DNA of 64,000 nt from Ophryocystis elektroscirrha (lineage: Eukaryota; Apicomplexa; Conoidasida; Neogregarinorida; Ophryocystidae): NCBI GenBank assembly GCA_030141585.1, contig JAQIFP010000001.1:1-64000 (forward strand), given 5' to 3'. Positions 31,350 to 42,483 of this stretch are shown piece after piece. The position numbers and the translations under genes were made by a program. Under the pieces are notes generated by a model. The model had not been told where the DNA came from, ran no database searches, and saw only the letters and a list, made by a program, of their open reading frames with translations. Position 1 is the first letter of the stretch; each line of letters begins with the position of its first letter.

Positions 31350-32999
31350 CTAAAAAATTGTGATATTTTTATCAAGAATTACCGTTGGACAAAAGTAGTT
31401 GTACAAATAATATTTTAACGAACCATCACCTTGACCAAACTTTAAATCAGAAAAAATAGCCTGATTTTCGTTCAAATTTAGCGCATTGAACACATCAATG
31501 TCCCTAAAATTGATTGCAAAATGATATTGGTTACAAATTTTTGGCTGCAATTAAAACTTCATTGAATAATTCTGTCAGTGTTATAGTTGTAGCGACATTA
31601 TAAAATGCATAACCAGCCTGCAAATATCTGTACGCTATAAGCAAAAACCTTAATTTTTGTATGCTTCTTATCATTTATCACTGAGGAACTCAAAATAAAA
31701 AAGGAATAGAAATCAGTTATACTGCCTGAAAGCCGATTACCTATGTCTTTAAACATACCATTAACTTCCCGGACACAAGAAACAATTACATCTTGACGAG
31801 GTAGAAGAAAATGTTCAGCTTCTTGTTGATTAAATACAGGATAAATGTTGGAGTTTTTTCTAATTGTCTATTACATTTAAAAAAATCTTTACTCAAAATT
31901 ATCTTGTAGGAGTTTAATAACTGCAGGGATATCTGCCGCTATGGTTGGTCTAAAATTGCTTATCTGTGATTCTATATTTTCTAAAAACGTATACTTGAGA
32001 AACATCGGGAACATGATAAAATTTTTTCGCCATAGAAAGTGTCATCCGTTGACTTAAAGATGTGAAGTTAACCTTTATTTAAAACATCTGTTTGTGAAAC
32101 TTTACTTCTACTAATTTTTTTATATTGATAGATCGGTGATAATAGGATGATTCAGAAATCGGCTTTGTAAGAACGGTTCCAGAAGTATATACAGCTTGCC
32201 ATATGCATTTTAAATTAACCCGACGAGTAATTTCTTTGATGAGAACCTGATTAAGTTAAACTTAAGGGTTTTTTACGGGCGCTAAACGCTTGTTTCTTAA
32301 TTTTTTATGAATACATAAAAAATTAATTTCTGCCATAGGGATATTTTGTCCAAAAACAGATAAACACGAAGGAATTCCAGTTATGAAAGCAACAAGCTTA
32401 ACATTTTGTGAAAGAAATTTGCTTACTGTATTCTTGCTAGTTTTTACACCAATGTGCCATTCTTTATTGTATCCTAAGAATTTTTTTTTTTATTGCAAAA
32501 ATTTACCGGGTGGCTGCAACGCCCACCTTAAAAATTCTTTAGAGTAATCAAACCGGAACATGCTATCATCGTCTTCAACATAATTGTTGTGTAATAGGCT
32601 GTATATCTAAATTTTGTTAAAATTTATAAAAATTACTTCCAATAGTTGTACATCGTCAGAAATATCACATTCTACCCATTCGAATTGATCGGGTAAAGGA
32701 TAAGGAGTCTAAATAGTTTATTTTTTCTTCTTAAATCAAGTACTTTTCGCACATCAGATAGTGTCAAGTTGTGCAAAGGTCCTATTGGCTAAAAATAGTT
32801 TTGATAATTTGATATACTCTTTCAGCTGAATGTTCATTCAATTGAGGAACCGGCTGGGTATCCCAAAATAAATGATTACTTAACGTGGTGTTACTAGTAT
32901 CGGGCATTTCTGAATTTTTTTTGAAAAACTTTTTTCATTACTTTTATTTAATTTGTTGTTGATTTCTTTTGCTGATTCCTCTAATGTTTCAGTGGACAT
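31350..32999 (-). CDS. Glycylpeptide N-tetradecanoyltransferase (NMT)
   Basis: Transfers myristate from myristoyl-CoA to the N-terminal glycine of proteins in the cytosol. Exons joined by about 30-nt introns read [68 protein letters not shown], then [13 protein letters not shown] and [33 protein letters not shown]. These match the human NMT blocks [27 protein letters not shown] and [28 protein letters not shown]. The last exon ends [37 protein letters not shown] and is followed by ITIF; family members end near here with a Leu/Gln C-terminal carboxylate. Start at 32997-32999 follows [13 protein letters not shown]. An in-frame upstream stretch might hold an earlier start. Confidence 0.92.
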
Positions 33000-33160
33000 A
33001 ATTTTAATATCCGCCAGCGTTCCAGACAGAACTTTAACAATTTTATTTTTGAAAAACTTTATAAAAAAAATAAATATTATCGTGAAAAACTACAGGCAAT
33101 GTAAACAGTGATATAGTTTCAAATGTATTGAAATTTTGTTGAAGAAAAAAAAATTGGATT

Positions 33161-35493
33161 TTATGAAGATAAAAAATTTATTAGTTCTTGATTGTACAAG
33201 CTAAAAATAAATTATTGATTGATATTTTACCTATTTCTTGAAATCTGAAATTGAATTTGATCAGAAAATTTAAGCGTCAAATCTCTATTAGTATATTGAT
33301 TACTAGACACATGTAAATTGTATCTGTAAAACATTCAAAGAGATTCAAATATTACAGAATTGTAGCAGCAGTCTCCAAGGCTTTTTTTTGCTTTTTCAAG
33401 TCTTCAGTGAATTTATACATTTTGTTGAGTATAAAACGTAGCTTTTGATCCAAGTAAAAATGAGCACGTGCATGATGCTAAATCATCATAAAGCGTTCGT
33501 AACTTACTTCTGAGAACTTTATTGCGCGAATTAGCAAATCACGATCAATCAAGGGTTGTTTTAAACCTATCTTTGGTACGTTAGAAGCCTTTCAATGAAA
33601 TTATGTCTGTGTTTTTATACCTGAAAGAGTTTTTGCTTGATGGCAATTTCTTCTTTTATTCGAGATTTGAGTAGCAGGAACTCTATATTTTTTATCTTCA
33701 AAACTAACTGATTTTGAATTTTCAAATGATCAGAGTTAAAAGTAGATTTCAACATGTTGGAAAAACCTTTCAGTAAATTTTTGCAGGATTCGGATTTATT
33801 TGATATTTGATGTATTTTATTTGGAGAAATTAAACTTTTTAGATGTAAATCAATAGTCCAAAGTAGTTTAAATACGTTGATGTAATAAAACCTGTCTATT
33901 TATTCAATCATGATATATAGTTTACCGTAGACTGTTTTTGTATTCTTGCAATTGTATTATTTTGGTTTTTTTTAAAATTACATAGTCTTCTTGCAATTTT
34001 CCATATTTCTCAAATTTTTTAATTAATTGATAGTAACTTTTTGTTCTTAATAATAGTTTTTTGATATTATAAAGCTTGGTTTGTAATAGTTTATTGTTTT
34101 CAAACAATTTAAACACAGTTTTTTGAATTTTCTGAAAATTGTTCAAAACACGAGAACCCTCTGCTTCAAGTATTTTATTTCTTTCTTCAAGGTTAGCAGT
34201 GTGTAATTTATATTCTTCAGCAGCTACAGAATAATCCAGAGTAAGTTTATTGCATCTAAAATATTAAAGTTGATCAGAGTTCATGTTAGAAACCTTTTTT
34301 TAAATAATTCATTCTCTTCATATAGCTCTTGATTTTTTATCATAGCATTTTGTAAAATTGTTTTCATAGTGTTAAAACCTTCAGAAACTTTTTGTAAATG
34401 TTCATCATATACAGTCTTATCTATTTAGGAATCTTAAACAGTTCATACCGCATTTGAACACAGTTTTTCTTGCAAAACGGTTACTTTTTGGTTAAGTACT
34501 TTTATATGCGTGTTTTTTTTTGAAATCCGAGATTTAAATTGAGACAAAGCGCTTTGAAATTGGACAACTGAATTAGCAACTTTAAGGAATTCCACTTTAA
34601 AATTTTCCAAAGCATTTCGGGCTTTATTATGTTTGTCATAAGCATCTTCTAGTTCTTTTTGCTTTGAATCAAGTAGTTCCGTCTATGATGAAATAAATTA
34701 AGACATACAAACGTACAGAAACGGTAAGTTTTTTTTCCAAAGATAACTGTTTTATAATTTGGTTATTTAGTGTTGTTTCTAATTGGTCTAAATTAGCTTT
34801 CAAATTTGAATTTTTTTGTTGTAATAGTTCAATCTAATGATGAATAATTTAATATTATTTTACTATTTTGTTTTGATGAGTTATTTTTTCGTCAATATGG
34901 TTTTGTATTTTTTTATTTTGAACACAGTCATTCATTTTGGTTTCAAGAGTGGATGCTTTAATTAAAGCCAAATCTCTAAAAAAATCTACGACTTCTTAAA
35001 AATCGAAGATACCTCTGATGAGTCAATTTCGATAGTTCTGATTTGTAATTCAGCTGATTTTCAATTAATTTAGACTTTAAATTTTTAATTTCCATTTCTG
35101 TGCTATTTGAATCGTTTTTTACATCTAAATTTTTATCTTTCATTTGAATTTGAATTTCGCTAAGTTAATATCGTAAAAAGCTATAAATTACTTAAAATAC
35201 TCTACTAATGTTCGATACATATAAAATGTTTTTTTCTCATCTTCAGATAGTTTATTTAAATGAATAGTTAAATTTGCGTCGTTTGTAACATGATCTTTGT
35301 TCAAAGAGTTTTTAAGTTTATGATAAAGAGAATTTTTTGGTTGGATATTGAATTCTGATAAAGTTAAATGCGCTTGTTCGAGATCAAATAATAAAGCTGA
35401 AGTGATGATAACTTGTTCATTAATTTGCAAATATAATATTGCATTATCAGCTTTTAGTGATTCAAGCTCAACAAGAACTCCATTATTTTCCAT
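33161..35493 (-). CDS. Large coiled-coil protein, unknown function
   Basis: Starts at 35493 (MENNGVLVELESLKADNAIL) and runs through many exons separated by about 30-nt introns. A stop fits at 33161-33163. Almost every exon is a charged, heptad-like helix, such as KLSEDEKKTFYMYRTLVEYF and KNVKIQLKKNV-type stretches with many Lys, Glu, Leu, Asn. The protein could be a centrosome, spindle-pole, pellicle or tether component, but no family is recognised. It lies between NMT and a J-protein gene on the same strand, 68 bp upstream of the J-protein stop. Confidence 0.5.
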
Positions 35494-35561
35494 TTATTAA
35501 CCTTATTCAGACAAGGCCTAATTTAACAATGATTTCAAAAAACTTGAGTACTATAATGAAA

Positions 35562-36344
35562 TTATAATAAAAGAATTTTATCAAAGATTTTTTCCTCTAA
35601 TATGTTGAGATTTCTATTAGCTGCATTTTTTATGGAGCTCGAGTCTTGTATATATCTCTTATCAAATATTTCATTCAGATTCTTATCAACTGTATAAACT
35701 TTGACTTTGAAATTATAAAACTCATTGGGAATCTTTTCAATTAAGTTTGCACCGTCATAATTTTTCTTAATAGGAAGAAAAAAAGCAATATGGTGAGTTA
35801 TGTTAGGATATTGAGGATTTTTTTTGTAATTATAATAGAGTAGCTCAAAATAATTTGGTGTGTAGAAACTTTTCAATAGGTAAGATATCACATTTAGATT
35901 ATTGATAAGAGACCAAGAAACTTCATGTAATATGAACTGAGAATCAGATTTTGGTTTATCAAAAACTGTATATTTTGACATCCAGTCTAAAGTATCAATT
36001 CTAATTTTTCGATTGGGATCACCAGTAGCTGATTTACTTTGACCTAGTTTTTCTTTACTCGCAAGAGATGAAGCTAATTTTTGTTTTTCAAGATTTTTAC
36101 TCCTATTAACTTTTACAAAAGAAATAGTCGATTTTTTTTCTTGTTCATTTTTTTCGGAAATTTCCAGTAATGTTTCATAAGCATGTTGTATTTCATGAAA
36201 CTTTGATTCAGCTTGGGGGTTCTTGTCTAAGCATTTGTCTGGATGTAATAAAAGCGCTAATTTGTGGTAAGCTTTCTTTATCTCTGAAGTTTTTGCTTTT
36301 CTGGACAATCCCAGAATAGCATAGTATTCTTCTTCAGATTTCAT
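35562..36344 (-). CDS. J-domain (DnaJ) protein
   Basis: Intronless 260-residue protein with a canonical J domain at residues 1-70: [31 protein letters not shown], with the HPD triad, and a helix IV. The rest (residues about 70-260) has a Lys/Glu-rich linker (residues 60-110) and a second part that does not resemble the Gly/Phe or zinc-finger segments of DnaJ types I and II. It is therefore a type III J-protein. It would recruit an HSP70 and supply its own specificity. The compartment cannot be deduced. Confidence 0.85.
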   Translation of the reverse strand: MKSEEEYYAILGLSRKAKTSEIKKAYHKLALLLHPDKCLDKNPQAESKFHEIQHAYETLLEISEKNEQEKKSTISFVKVNRSKNLEKQKLASSLASKEKLGQSKSATGDPNRKIRIDTLDWMSKYTVFDKPKSDSQFILHEVSWSLINNLNVISYLLKSFYTPNYFELLYYNYKKNPQYPNITHHIAFFLPIKKNYDGANLIEKIPNEFYNFKVKVYTVDKNLNEIFDKRYIQDSSSIKNAANRNLNILEEKIFDKILLL

Positions 36345-36506
36345 CAGTTAGAAGATAACTTAACCATTCTACTAATTTTACAAAACTTTTTTTCAAAATG
36401 AGCAAATTTTAGTCACGCATTTAAATAATTAGCTGGTTTTTCGAAATAATAAGCAAATATTAAAAAGCACACATATGTAACCAGCAAATGATCTAAATCA
36501 ATTAAG

Positions 36507-37944
36507 ATGAAAGAAGCGGAATTGAAAAAGACTGTAAATTGTATTTAATATCAATACAAATTAGACTGAACTTGTAAGATCTGAAACAGGTTTTAAAATT
36601 CTTCAAAAAGCTGATCCCAAAATAGTTAAAATCTTACACAGGGTAATAGCTTTTTTATTTCTATAAAATTTCATTTAATTTATCAAAACTGTAACTATTA
36701 AACAATAATTAGTTATTTTTGGGTGAAACAGTTAATGGCATTAGGCTACGTTTGTATCTGCTTATGCTTTGGATGAGTTTAACGAATGGGCTCGGGCAGA
36801 CATTGAAGGAGCATTGTACATTATCGAAAGATCCGTACATCCTAAGTATGAAATGTTGTTATAAACTTGCAAAATAGGTTTCGTTTGATAATTTTGAACC
36901 AAATGAATCCACAAAACTTAGTTGAAGATATTACAGCTTCTTGGGAACTGAGTTCACAAAAGCAATTTATTTTTTTCAGGCTTCCACACAATAATAACAG
37001 TGAAGTATATAAGTAATTTTGTTACTTACTTCTTAGACGCGAAGAATTGCCGGTCTATGGTTTTCTGATGAAAAAGAAAGAAGACAAGTTAAAGAAGGCT
37101 TAGATGAAATTTTATTAATGCAGCAGTCATCAGAAAACCATGTGAGCAAAATCAATGAAATTAAACCGAGCCAATCTTCCACAATGTATGAAAATTGTAA
37201 AAATAACTCTACTAAGTACGCAATAAAATTCGTTTTGAGCACAAAAATTATAGATCTGTTTTGAAGCATTACAAAGAAAGCAGTTTTAAGAATAAGTTTT
37301 CTGACGCTTATCAAGACACTAATCAAAAAATTTTATCTGAAAATTTGATTCTTGGAAAGAACGATGATAAACTAGAAGTTCAGACAACCCCTAAACAAAA
37401 ACACTTGTTCTGTAAATTACTTGATATTCAACCGAATATAAGATTAGCGCAACAAGTACCTGATAATTTGCACAGTTTAAACGAACTTATAAACTCCAGA
37501 AACAAAGAGTCTATAATACCAGTTAGCACAATTGTTTCCGAACAATCGAAAAACCCAAGTGGAACTGCTCATCTTGATTTCTCCAAACTTAATTCAGAAA
37601 ATAATTTTTATGATACTGGTAAATTTCTGCGTCATGTTCAAAATATATATATATATATATCAGATTATTTTGAAAATAAAAAACATATATCAAATGCAAT
37701 AAATATAAAGAACCGATCTCCAATTCACTACATGGAAAGGCATTTACACAGAATTAGTCACCAAAATCAGGCTACTGAAATTAACATGCTAAATGTTCAA
37801 AAGAATATCTCTGATAATTTGGTTTTATCGGCTGAGATATTTTATGATGCTTTTTTAGAAATAATGAAACATCGGGATATTCGCGAACTTATAATTAAAC
37901 GTCTTCTATCTAAAGGTTTTTTTCCTCAAAATTTATCTGTCTGA
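36507..37944 (+). CDS. mRNA decapping enzyme subunit DCP1
   Basis: DCP1 activates DCP2, the decapping enzyme of cytoplasmic mRNA decay. The EVH1 fold is read across exons: MKEAELKKTVN, TFVSAYALDEFNEWARADIEGALYIIERSVHP (compare DVEGTLFVYTRS), RLIILNQMNPQNLVEDITASWELSSQKQF (compare IMNRLSTENLVEPITKDLEFQLQ) and RRIAGLWFSDEKERRQVKEGLDEIL (compare GIWFYDKEDCQRIAELM). The long downstream exon (37261-37944) carries a disordered linker and a final helix, FYDAFLEIMKHRDIRELIIKRLLSKGFF, which could be the DCP1 trimerisation region. Short introns near 36535-36565, 36641-36750 and 36846-36875 fit. Start at 36507; stop at 37942-37944. Confidence 0.8.
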
Positions 37945-38183
37945 GCTTCTATTGGGTCTGTTTTTTCTTTATTTGTTAGAACGAAGTTTCAAAATTTTGT
38001 ATATTTTGGTGGTATTCATTATTTAATGTATTATATTGGTAAAAATATAAAGATTTTGTTCTTATTGCTTTATATTTCAATTTATTTATATCTCAAATAC
38101 ATTAAATTAACCCAAAACTTGTTATTATTTTATGGAATCCCTATTTACAGTCATAAAATGTAGTTTCAATAGATACTTGTGCT

Positions 38184-38537
38184 GAAGAAACAATTTAATT
38201 CGCAATATTTTAAAAAAGATGTGGATTTTACAATAGAGGTGAGTTGATCGATAAGCAAATATAAACTTATCTGCTAAGCTGTAATATATTCAATTAATTT
38301 TGGTATTATCNNNNNNNNNNNNNNNNNNNNNNNNNNNNNNNNNNNNNNNNNNNNNNNNNNNNNNNNNNNNNNNNNNNNNNNNNNNNNNNNNNNNNNNNNN
38401 NNNNNNNNNNGAAGAAACAATTTAATTCGCAATATTTTAAAAAAGATGTGGATTTTACAATAGAGGTGAGTTGATCGATAAGCAAATATAAACTTATCTG
38501 CTAAGCTGTAATATATTCAATTAATTTTGGTATTATC
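38184..38537. other. 127-bp direct duplicate flanking a 100-N assembly gap
   Basis: The sequence 38184-38310 is repeated base for base at 38411-38537, with 100 Ns (38311-38410) between. Both copies run to the same end, TTGGTATTATC, so the repeat is exactly 127 bp. Such an overlap equals a common de Bruijn assembly k-mer length, so the two copies are probably one locus and the gap spurious. The second copy contains the stop of the importin-alpha-like gene. The left copy was not removed on joining. Confidence 0.85.
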
Positions 38538-40080
38538 CTTTTTGTAAAATTTCGGTGCACAATGTATAGGCTTCTTCAGATAATGGGGCTTTTAAAATGA
38601 TTTCGCGAAGGCAGTTAACGTAATTATTTGAATTACAGTTTGATAAAACTGGGTTTTCTGGTAAGTTTTCTGAAGATTGTAAGATGTAGCCTTCTGAAAT
38701 ATAATCTTTTAATACTTTTAAAGAGCACGTTAGTATAGTGTCCACTAATTTAATGGGAAACACATATTTGTTTTTTGATAAACCATCTTGTATATATTCT
38801 CTTTCTACTGAGAATTCTAATATGTTTAATATTAATTTGATAACCATTGGAGATAATAATAGCTTTATATGAACTGATATTAAGTGCCGACTTAGATTCA
38901 AGGCTTTCACAAATAGATATGCACACATTTCTCTCAAGTCTGCTACTTGAGCAACATTATTAATTGAGTTTTTATTCAAAGTATTCGGCTGCTGATATAA
39001 CGATATGTATAGTTGACCAATCAAATCGTAAAAATCGTGATTATAGCTTATAAATACTAACAAAACATTTTCATCTGTTTCCAACGTCAATGCAATTATA
39101 CACTTTAAACTACATTCTTGACAGGTAGGCCCTAATTCTCCTACCAAAGCTTTTTTAATTAATATATTTGCTAAAGCTTTGTTCTGAGAAAAAATAATTC
39201 TGTTCCTTGAACTACCCCAAAGTAAAATAAGTGATAAAGCTTCTAACGCAGATTCAACTAATTGAGAACATGTATCACAATGTTCATTAATAACTTCCAT
39301 TAAACATTCTGTTAAATCATGCTGAATAATCAAATTTCTTCCATCGGGTGTCCGACACAAGTTGGCAATTGTTTCTATAGCATATTTTAAGCAACCGATC
39401 CATGCATGATTATGGACATAGCGTTTTAAAATTCCATTTATGAAATAATCAATTCCAGGTTTAATATCCTCAATTTGAGGTCCCCCAAGTAAACATACAT
39501 TTCTTAAGTTCCAACACACTAATTCCAGAACACGAACATCTAGTGTCATTGAACCAGCATGAATAATAGCATCAAAATAATTTGGATCTTGCGCTAATAA
39601 AATTCGAAACTCTCTCGTTGAACCTGCAACATTAGCTAAACAATAAATAGCTTGTCGACGAAGTTGAGAGTCACTGTGTTTTAAAAATTCAATCAAACAA
39701 GGAATCGCTCCAGCGTCTACTACATTTTGGGTCTGTGTATCATGGCCTGCAGCAATATTTGTCAAACAAAATGCGGCAGGTAATTGCAGATCTCTGTTAT
39801 CTACTTTTAAAAATTGAACAAGTCTTGAAATAATTCCATGATCAATTACTTCTTGAGCAACTTCATAAACTTCCTCACGCTCAATACAAAGCATGGACTT
39901 TAAATTCAGCACACCTTTTATATTTTCTTCAATATTTTCTGAGTAAAGAAGATTTTTTGCATTTTCGACTATGCTTTTTTTCCATTTAAACTTAGACAGT
40001 TTATCAGTTAACTCATCAATACTTCCATCGTCTATAGTTTTAACGAAATCATTCAAAAGTTGATTATTTACATTGTACAT
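38533..40080 (-). CDS. Importin-alpha-like armadillo-repeat protein
   Basis: Intronless 515-residue protein of ARM repeats: AAFCLTNIAAGHDTQTQNVV, DAGAIPCLIEFL, RRQAIYCLANVAGSTRE, ELVCWNLRNVCLLGG and AIETIANLCRTPDGRNLI. The repeat order matches importin alpha, the adaptor that binds nuclear localisation signals. Two features are odd. The N-terminus (MYNVNNQLLNDFVKTIDD) has no basic importin-beta-binding (IBB) segment, and the Trp of the first two groove positions is replaced by Phe and Tyr while the Asn is kept. It could therefore be a specialised importin-alpha, or its IBB could sit in an unseen upstream exon. The stop lies inside the copy of sequence after the assembly gap. Confidence 0.72.
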   Translation of the reverse strand: MYNVNNQLLNDFVKTIDDGSIDELTDKLSKFKWKKSIVENAKNLLYSENIEENIKGVLNLKSMLCIEREEVYEVAQEVIDHGIISRLVQFLKVDNRDLQLPAAFCLTNIAAGHDTQTQNVVDAGAIPCLIEFLKHSDSQLRRQAIYCLANVAGSTREFRILLAQDPNYFDAIIHAGSMTLDVRVLELVCWNLRNVCLLGGPQIEDIKPGIDYFINGILKRYVHNHAWIGCLKYAIETIANLCRTPDGRNLIIQHDLTECLMEVINEHCDTCSQLVESALEALSLILLWGSSRNRIIFSQNKALANILIKKALVGELGPTCQECSLKCIIALTLETDENVLLVFISYNHDFYDLIGQLYISLYQQPNTLNKNSINNVAQVADLREMCAYLFVKALNLSRHLISVHIKLLLSPMVIKLILNILEFSVEREYIQDGLSKNKYVFPIKLVDTILTCSLKVLKDYISEGYILQSSENLPENPVLSNCNSNNYVNCLREIILKAPLSEEAYTLCTEILQKG

Positions 40081-40233
40081 CTAGACAAAGTACCTGTTAT
40101 TTTTTAATAATTGAGTCTAATATATTGCTTTGGTGTCAATTTGAAGAACACAGTAAAAAAATAATTTTAAATGATGAAATATTGTTCTAACTACTAATAA
40201 AGTACAATGTACATTATTTCCTATAATTTTCTG

Positions 40234-41107
40234 TTATTTTGTGAACTCAACATAATTAGGTTTCTTCATTAGTGGTTTCTTGATAATGCGGCCCCAAATC
40301 ATTGGAGGAGAAGTATCGGTGTTGTTTGAGATGTTCGAATCTTCCATATGCTTCGAAACAATACTGCCATTCTAAAAAACATCGTATTTACAAAATTGTT
40401 TACTTTGTAAACATAGGATTCAAATGATTGTTTAGGGTCTAATAACTGCGAAAAGCGTGTATTCCTTGCTACAACTTCTTTATTGTTTAAAATAAGTTTT
40501 TTTATTTTTTCCTCTGGTTTTTTCATAGGCAAAAAGTTGTCTGCATATAAATTATAGTCATATAAATTATTGAGTTTTAGTGCAAATATTATTTTTGTGT
40601 TATAGAAGTCTTACAGATGTTGGGTTTGTTTTTATGTGTAAAAGCACTCTGTGGTAACTATCTGAACACTGTAAGTATTTCAATCAATTACTTAACTGCT
40701 AATTGCTTGTAACCTTGACTTTCATTTCTTATGTCCCGCTTAAGCTTGCTGACAAGTTTTTGAAAACTTATGTTCTCGTAATGAGTAAAGAGCTGCTGAA
40801 ACTCTGTGATGGATAAATGGTTTAAATCGATTATAATTTTTCGACCGTCCAAAGAAGTCACTTCATGATAAAAAGGTTTCGACCTTTAAATAGATGTATT
40901 ACACACAAAAATACTTTTCGATTTCACTTTGTTCTCGAGAATAACATCCTGAATTTCTACGTAACCTGGAAATTGCAATGAATGCAGTAAATGTTCTTAC
41001 ATATATAAATCTGGAAAAAAGTCACGTTGAATAATCAATTTCATAATTTTATGGTAATCTTTTTCTGTGAGAACTCTTGAAGGAAGGTTTTGATTTTTTT
41101 CATTCAT
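40234..41107 (-). CDS. ESS2/DGCR14-type splicing factor
   Basis: ESS2 (Bis1) is a conserved protein associated with the spliceosome. The start exon reads MNEKNQNLPSRVLTEKDYHKIMKLIIQRDFFPDLYI, matching the family's VLDEDEYxExLExIIxRDFFPDL. Next come LDGRKIIIDLNHLSITEFQQLFTHYENISFQKLV, like the LTLDEFLxxYTSEDNxSFxxL block, and the downstream exons with NNLYDYNLYADNFLPMKKPEEKI and the late SPPMIWGRIIKKPLMKKPNYVEFTK, equivalent to the family's PLMTWGxIxGTP. The stop is 40234-40236. Exons near 40600-41000 are small and were joined by eye. Members are usually longer, so this is a compact version. Confidence 0.7.
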
Positions 41108-41443
41108 AGATATATAACAAAGTCATAACTTTTTTCAGGTTCACTTCTAAAATAAACTAAATTTTTTTGATGTATATAAAAAACTTTTTTATTCAAACTA
41201 TTTAGTAAATTACAACATTTAATAAAGTTTATTTATTGATGTAAATTATATTAATTTGAAATGGCGTTTTTGATGCTCAAAATGTTTTCGTGTGCTTTTG
41301 TGAAAAATATTATTGATAGAATTATTTTGAAAACATAATTTTAGGTTTTTTGACTATCGACTTTAGTTTGTAAATCAAGTTATAAGCAAATTTAAACTTA
41401 TAAAACAGAACAAAATCAGGTTCATAGTTAATTAGTCGCCACA
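41108..41443. other. Divergent promoter region, ESS2 and SUMO
   Basis: About 0.34 kb of AT-rich sequence between divergent starts. Nothing else is recognised in it. Confidence 0.5.
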
Positions 41444-41855
41444 ATGGAATCTGAATCAGATAATATTAAAGTAATTGTTTAAAACTACAATTGACTAATA
41501 GAATACTAATCAAGATAGTAATGATTTAGCTAAAGAAAAAAATTCTCGCTCTGATGATAGATTGCAAATCAAAGTTCGTTCATCTGTAATTTTTTTAATA
41601 TGTAAACTACATATAGGATGGAAATGAAACTTTTTTTCGAATAAAACCTACAACACACATTAAAAAGTTAATGGACGTTTATTGCAAAAGGCTTGGACAA
41701 GTAATATATCATAGATTTAATAAATTTCATAGAGTACCCAATCAGTTAGATTTTTATATGACGGTGAAAGAATAAGTGAAGAACAGACACCTGCTGAATT
41801 AGGTTTACAGGATTTAGACACTATTGACGCTATGATACAACAAGTTGGAGGATAG
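41444..41855 (+). CDS. Small ubiquitin-related modifier (SUMO)
   Basis: Four exons code MESESDNIK, SNDLAKEKNSRSDDRLQIKVRSS, DGNETFFRIKPTTHIKKLMDVYCKRLGQ and VRFLYDGERISEEQTPAELGLQDLDTIDAMIQQVGG. The FRIKPTTxxKKLMDxYCKRxG and VRFLYDGERI blocks are SUMO hallmarks; TPxELGLQDxDxIDAMxQQxGG closes it. The gene ends directly after the C-terminal GG with TAG, so no SUMO-specific protease would be needed to expose it. Introns are 30-50 nt. SUMO is conjugated to nuclear and other proteins. Confidence 0.93.
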
Positions 41856-42018
41856 AAATAAAAAACTATATATTTAAATTTAAAACATGCTTTGAAGTAG
41901 TAAAACCATTATAGCAACTGAACAGTTTTGTTGTCTTGTTAAGAAATAAAAAATTTCTAATCATATTTTTAATTAATGTTTAATATTTATAAACTCACAT
42001 TCTTAGATTACTATTAAA

Positions 42019-42425
42019 TTATGAAGGCAGATAAAAAGGGTTTTGTATTTCTTCTACACCATCTAAAGGAGAAATCATATTGACCTATGCATCCATTGAC
42101 ACAAAAAAAAATTATTACAACAGTTCCCTTCAAAACAATGAGCCCCAAAGTACGATCTGTTGTAATGGTTTGACCTTCACTATTCACATCTAACAAGTTA
42201 CAATATATAAGTTTAATTTTAACATCATACAATGATTTATTTCTTTACAATCCTCAATTACAAGGTTTAGAACTGCATCGTAACCACGTAAAAGACCATG
42301 AACTAAATTCAATTCAAAATTTGTAAATATGAACCTTCTCTTGAACCACTCAGTGTAACTTGTACTTTTTTATTTAAAAGTTTGCTTATGCTTATAATAA
42401 CAGATTTTTCTGCTGAAGCATCCAT
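42019..42425 (-). CDS. U6 snRNA-associated LSm7
   Basis: Starts MDASAEKSVIISISKLLNKKVQVTLSGSRE, matching LSm7 LDLSKYIDKTIRVKFQGGREA. The following segment HGLLRGYDAVLNLVIEDCKE matches GILKGFDPLLNLVLD. The last exons give GQTITTDRTLGLIVLKGTVV then NMISPLDGVEEIQNPFYLPS, comparable with RQLGLVVCRGTSVVLICPQDGMEAI. The KGTVV/NMISP junction crosses an intron of about 32 nt (near 42088-42119). Stop at 42019-42021. It belongs to the LSm2-8 (U6) and LSm1-7 (decay) rings, as does LSm5 at 26.3 kb. Confidence 0.83.
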
Positions 42426-42483
42426 GACTGGAATTGCGCAGAGAACAGTAAAAAAAAAAGAAACCACAAGTTTAATTATTACT

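Noticed and set aside
38184..38310. Apparent plus-strand exon just before the gap, ending in a gtgag donor
   Set aside because: The same bases occur after the gap as 3' flank of the importin-like gene. It is more likely duplicated contig end than a gene running into the gap.
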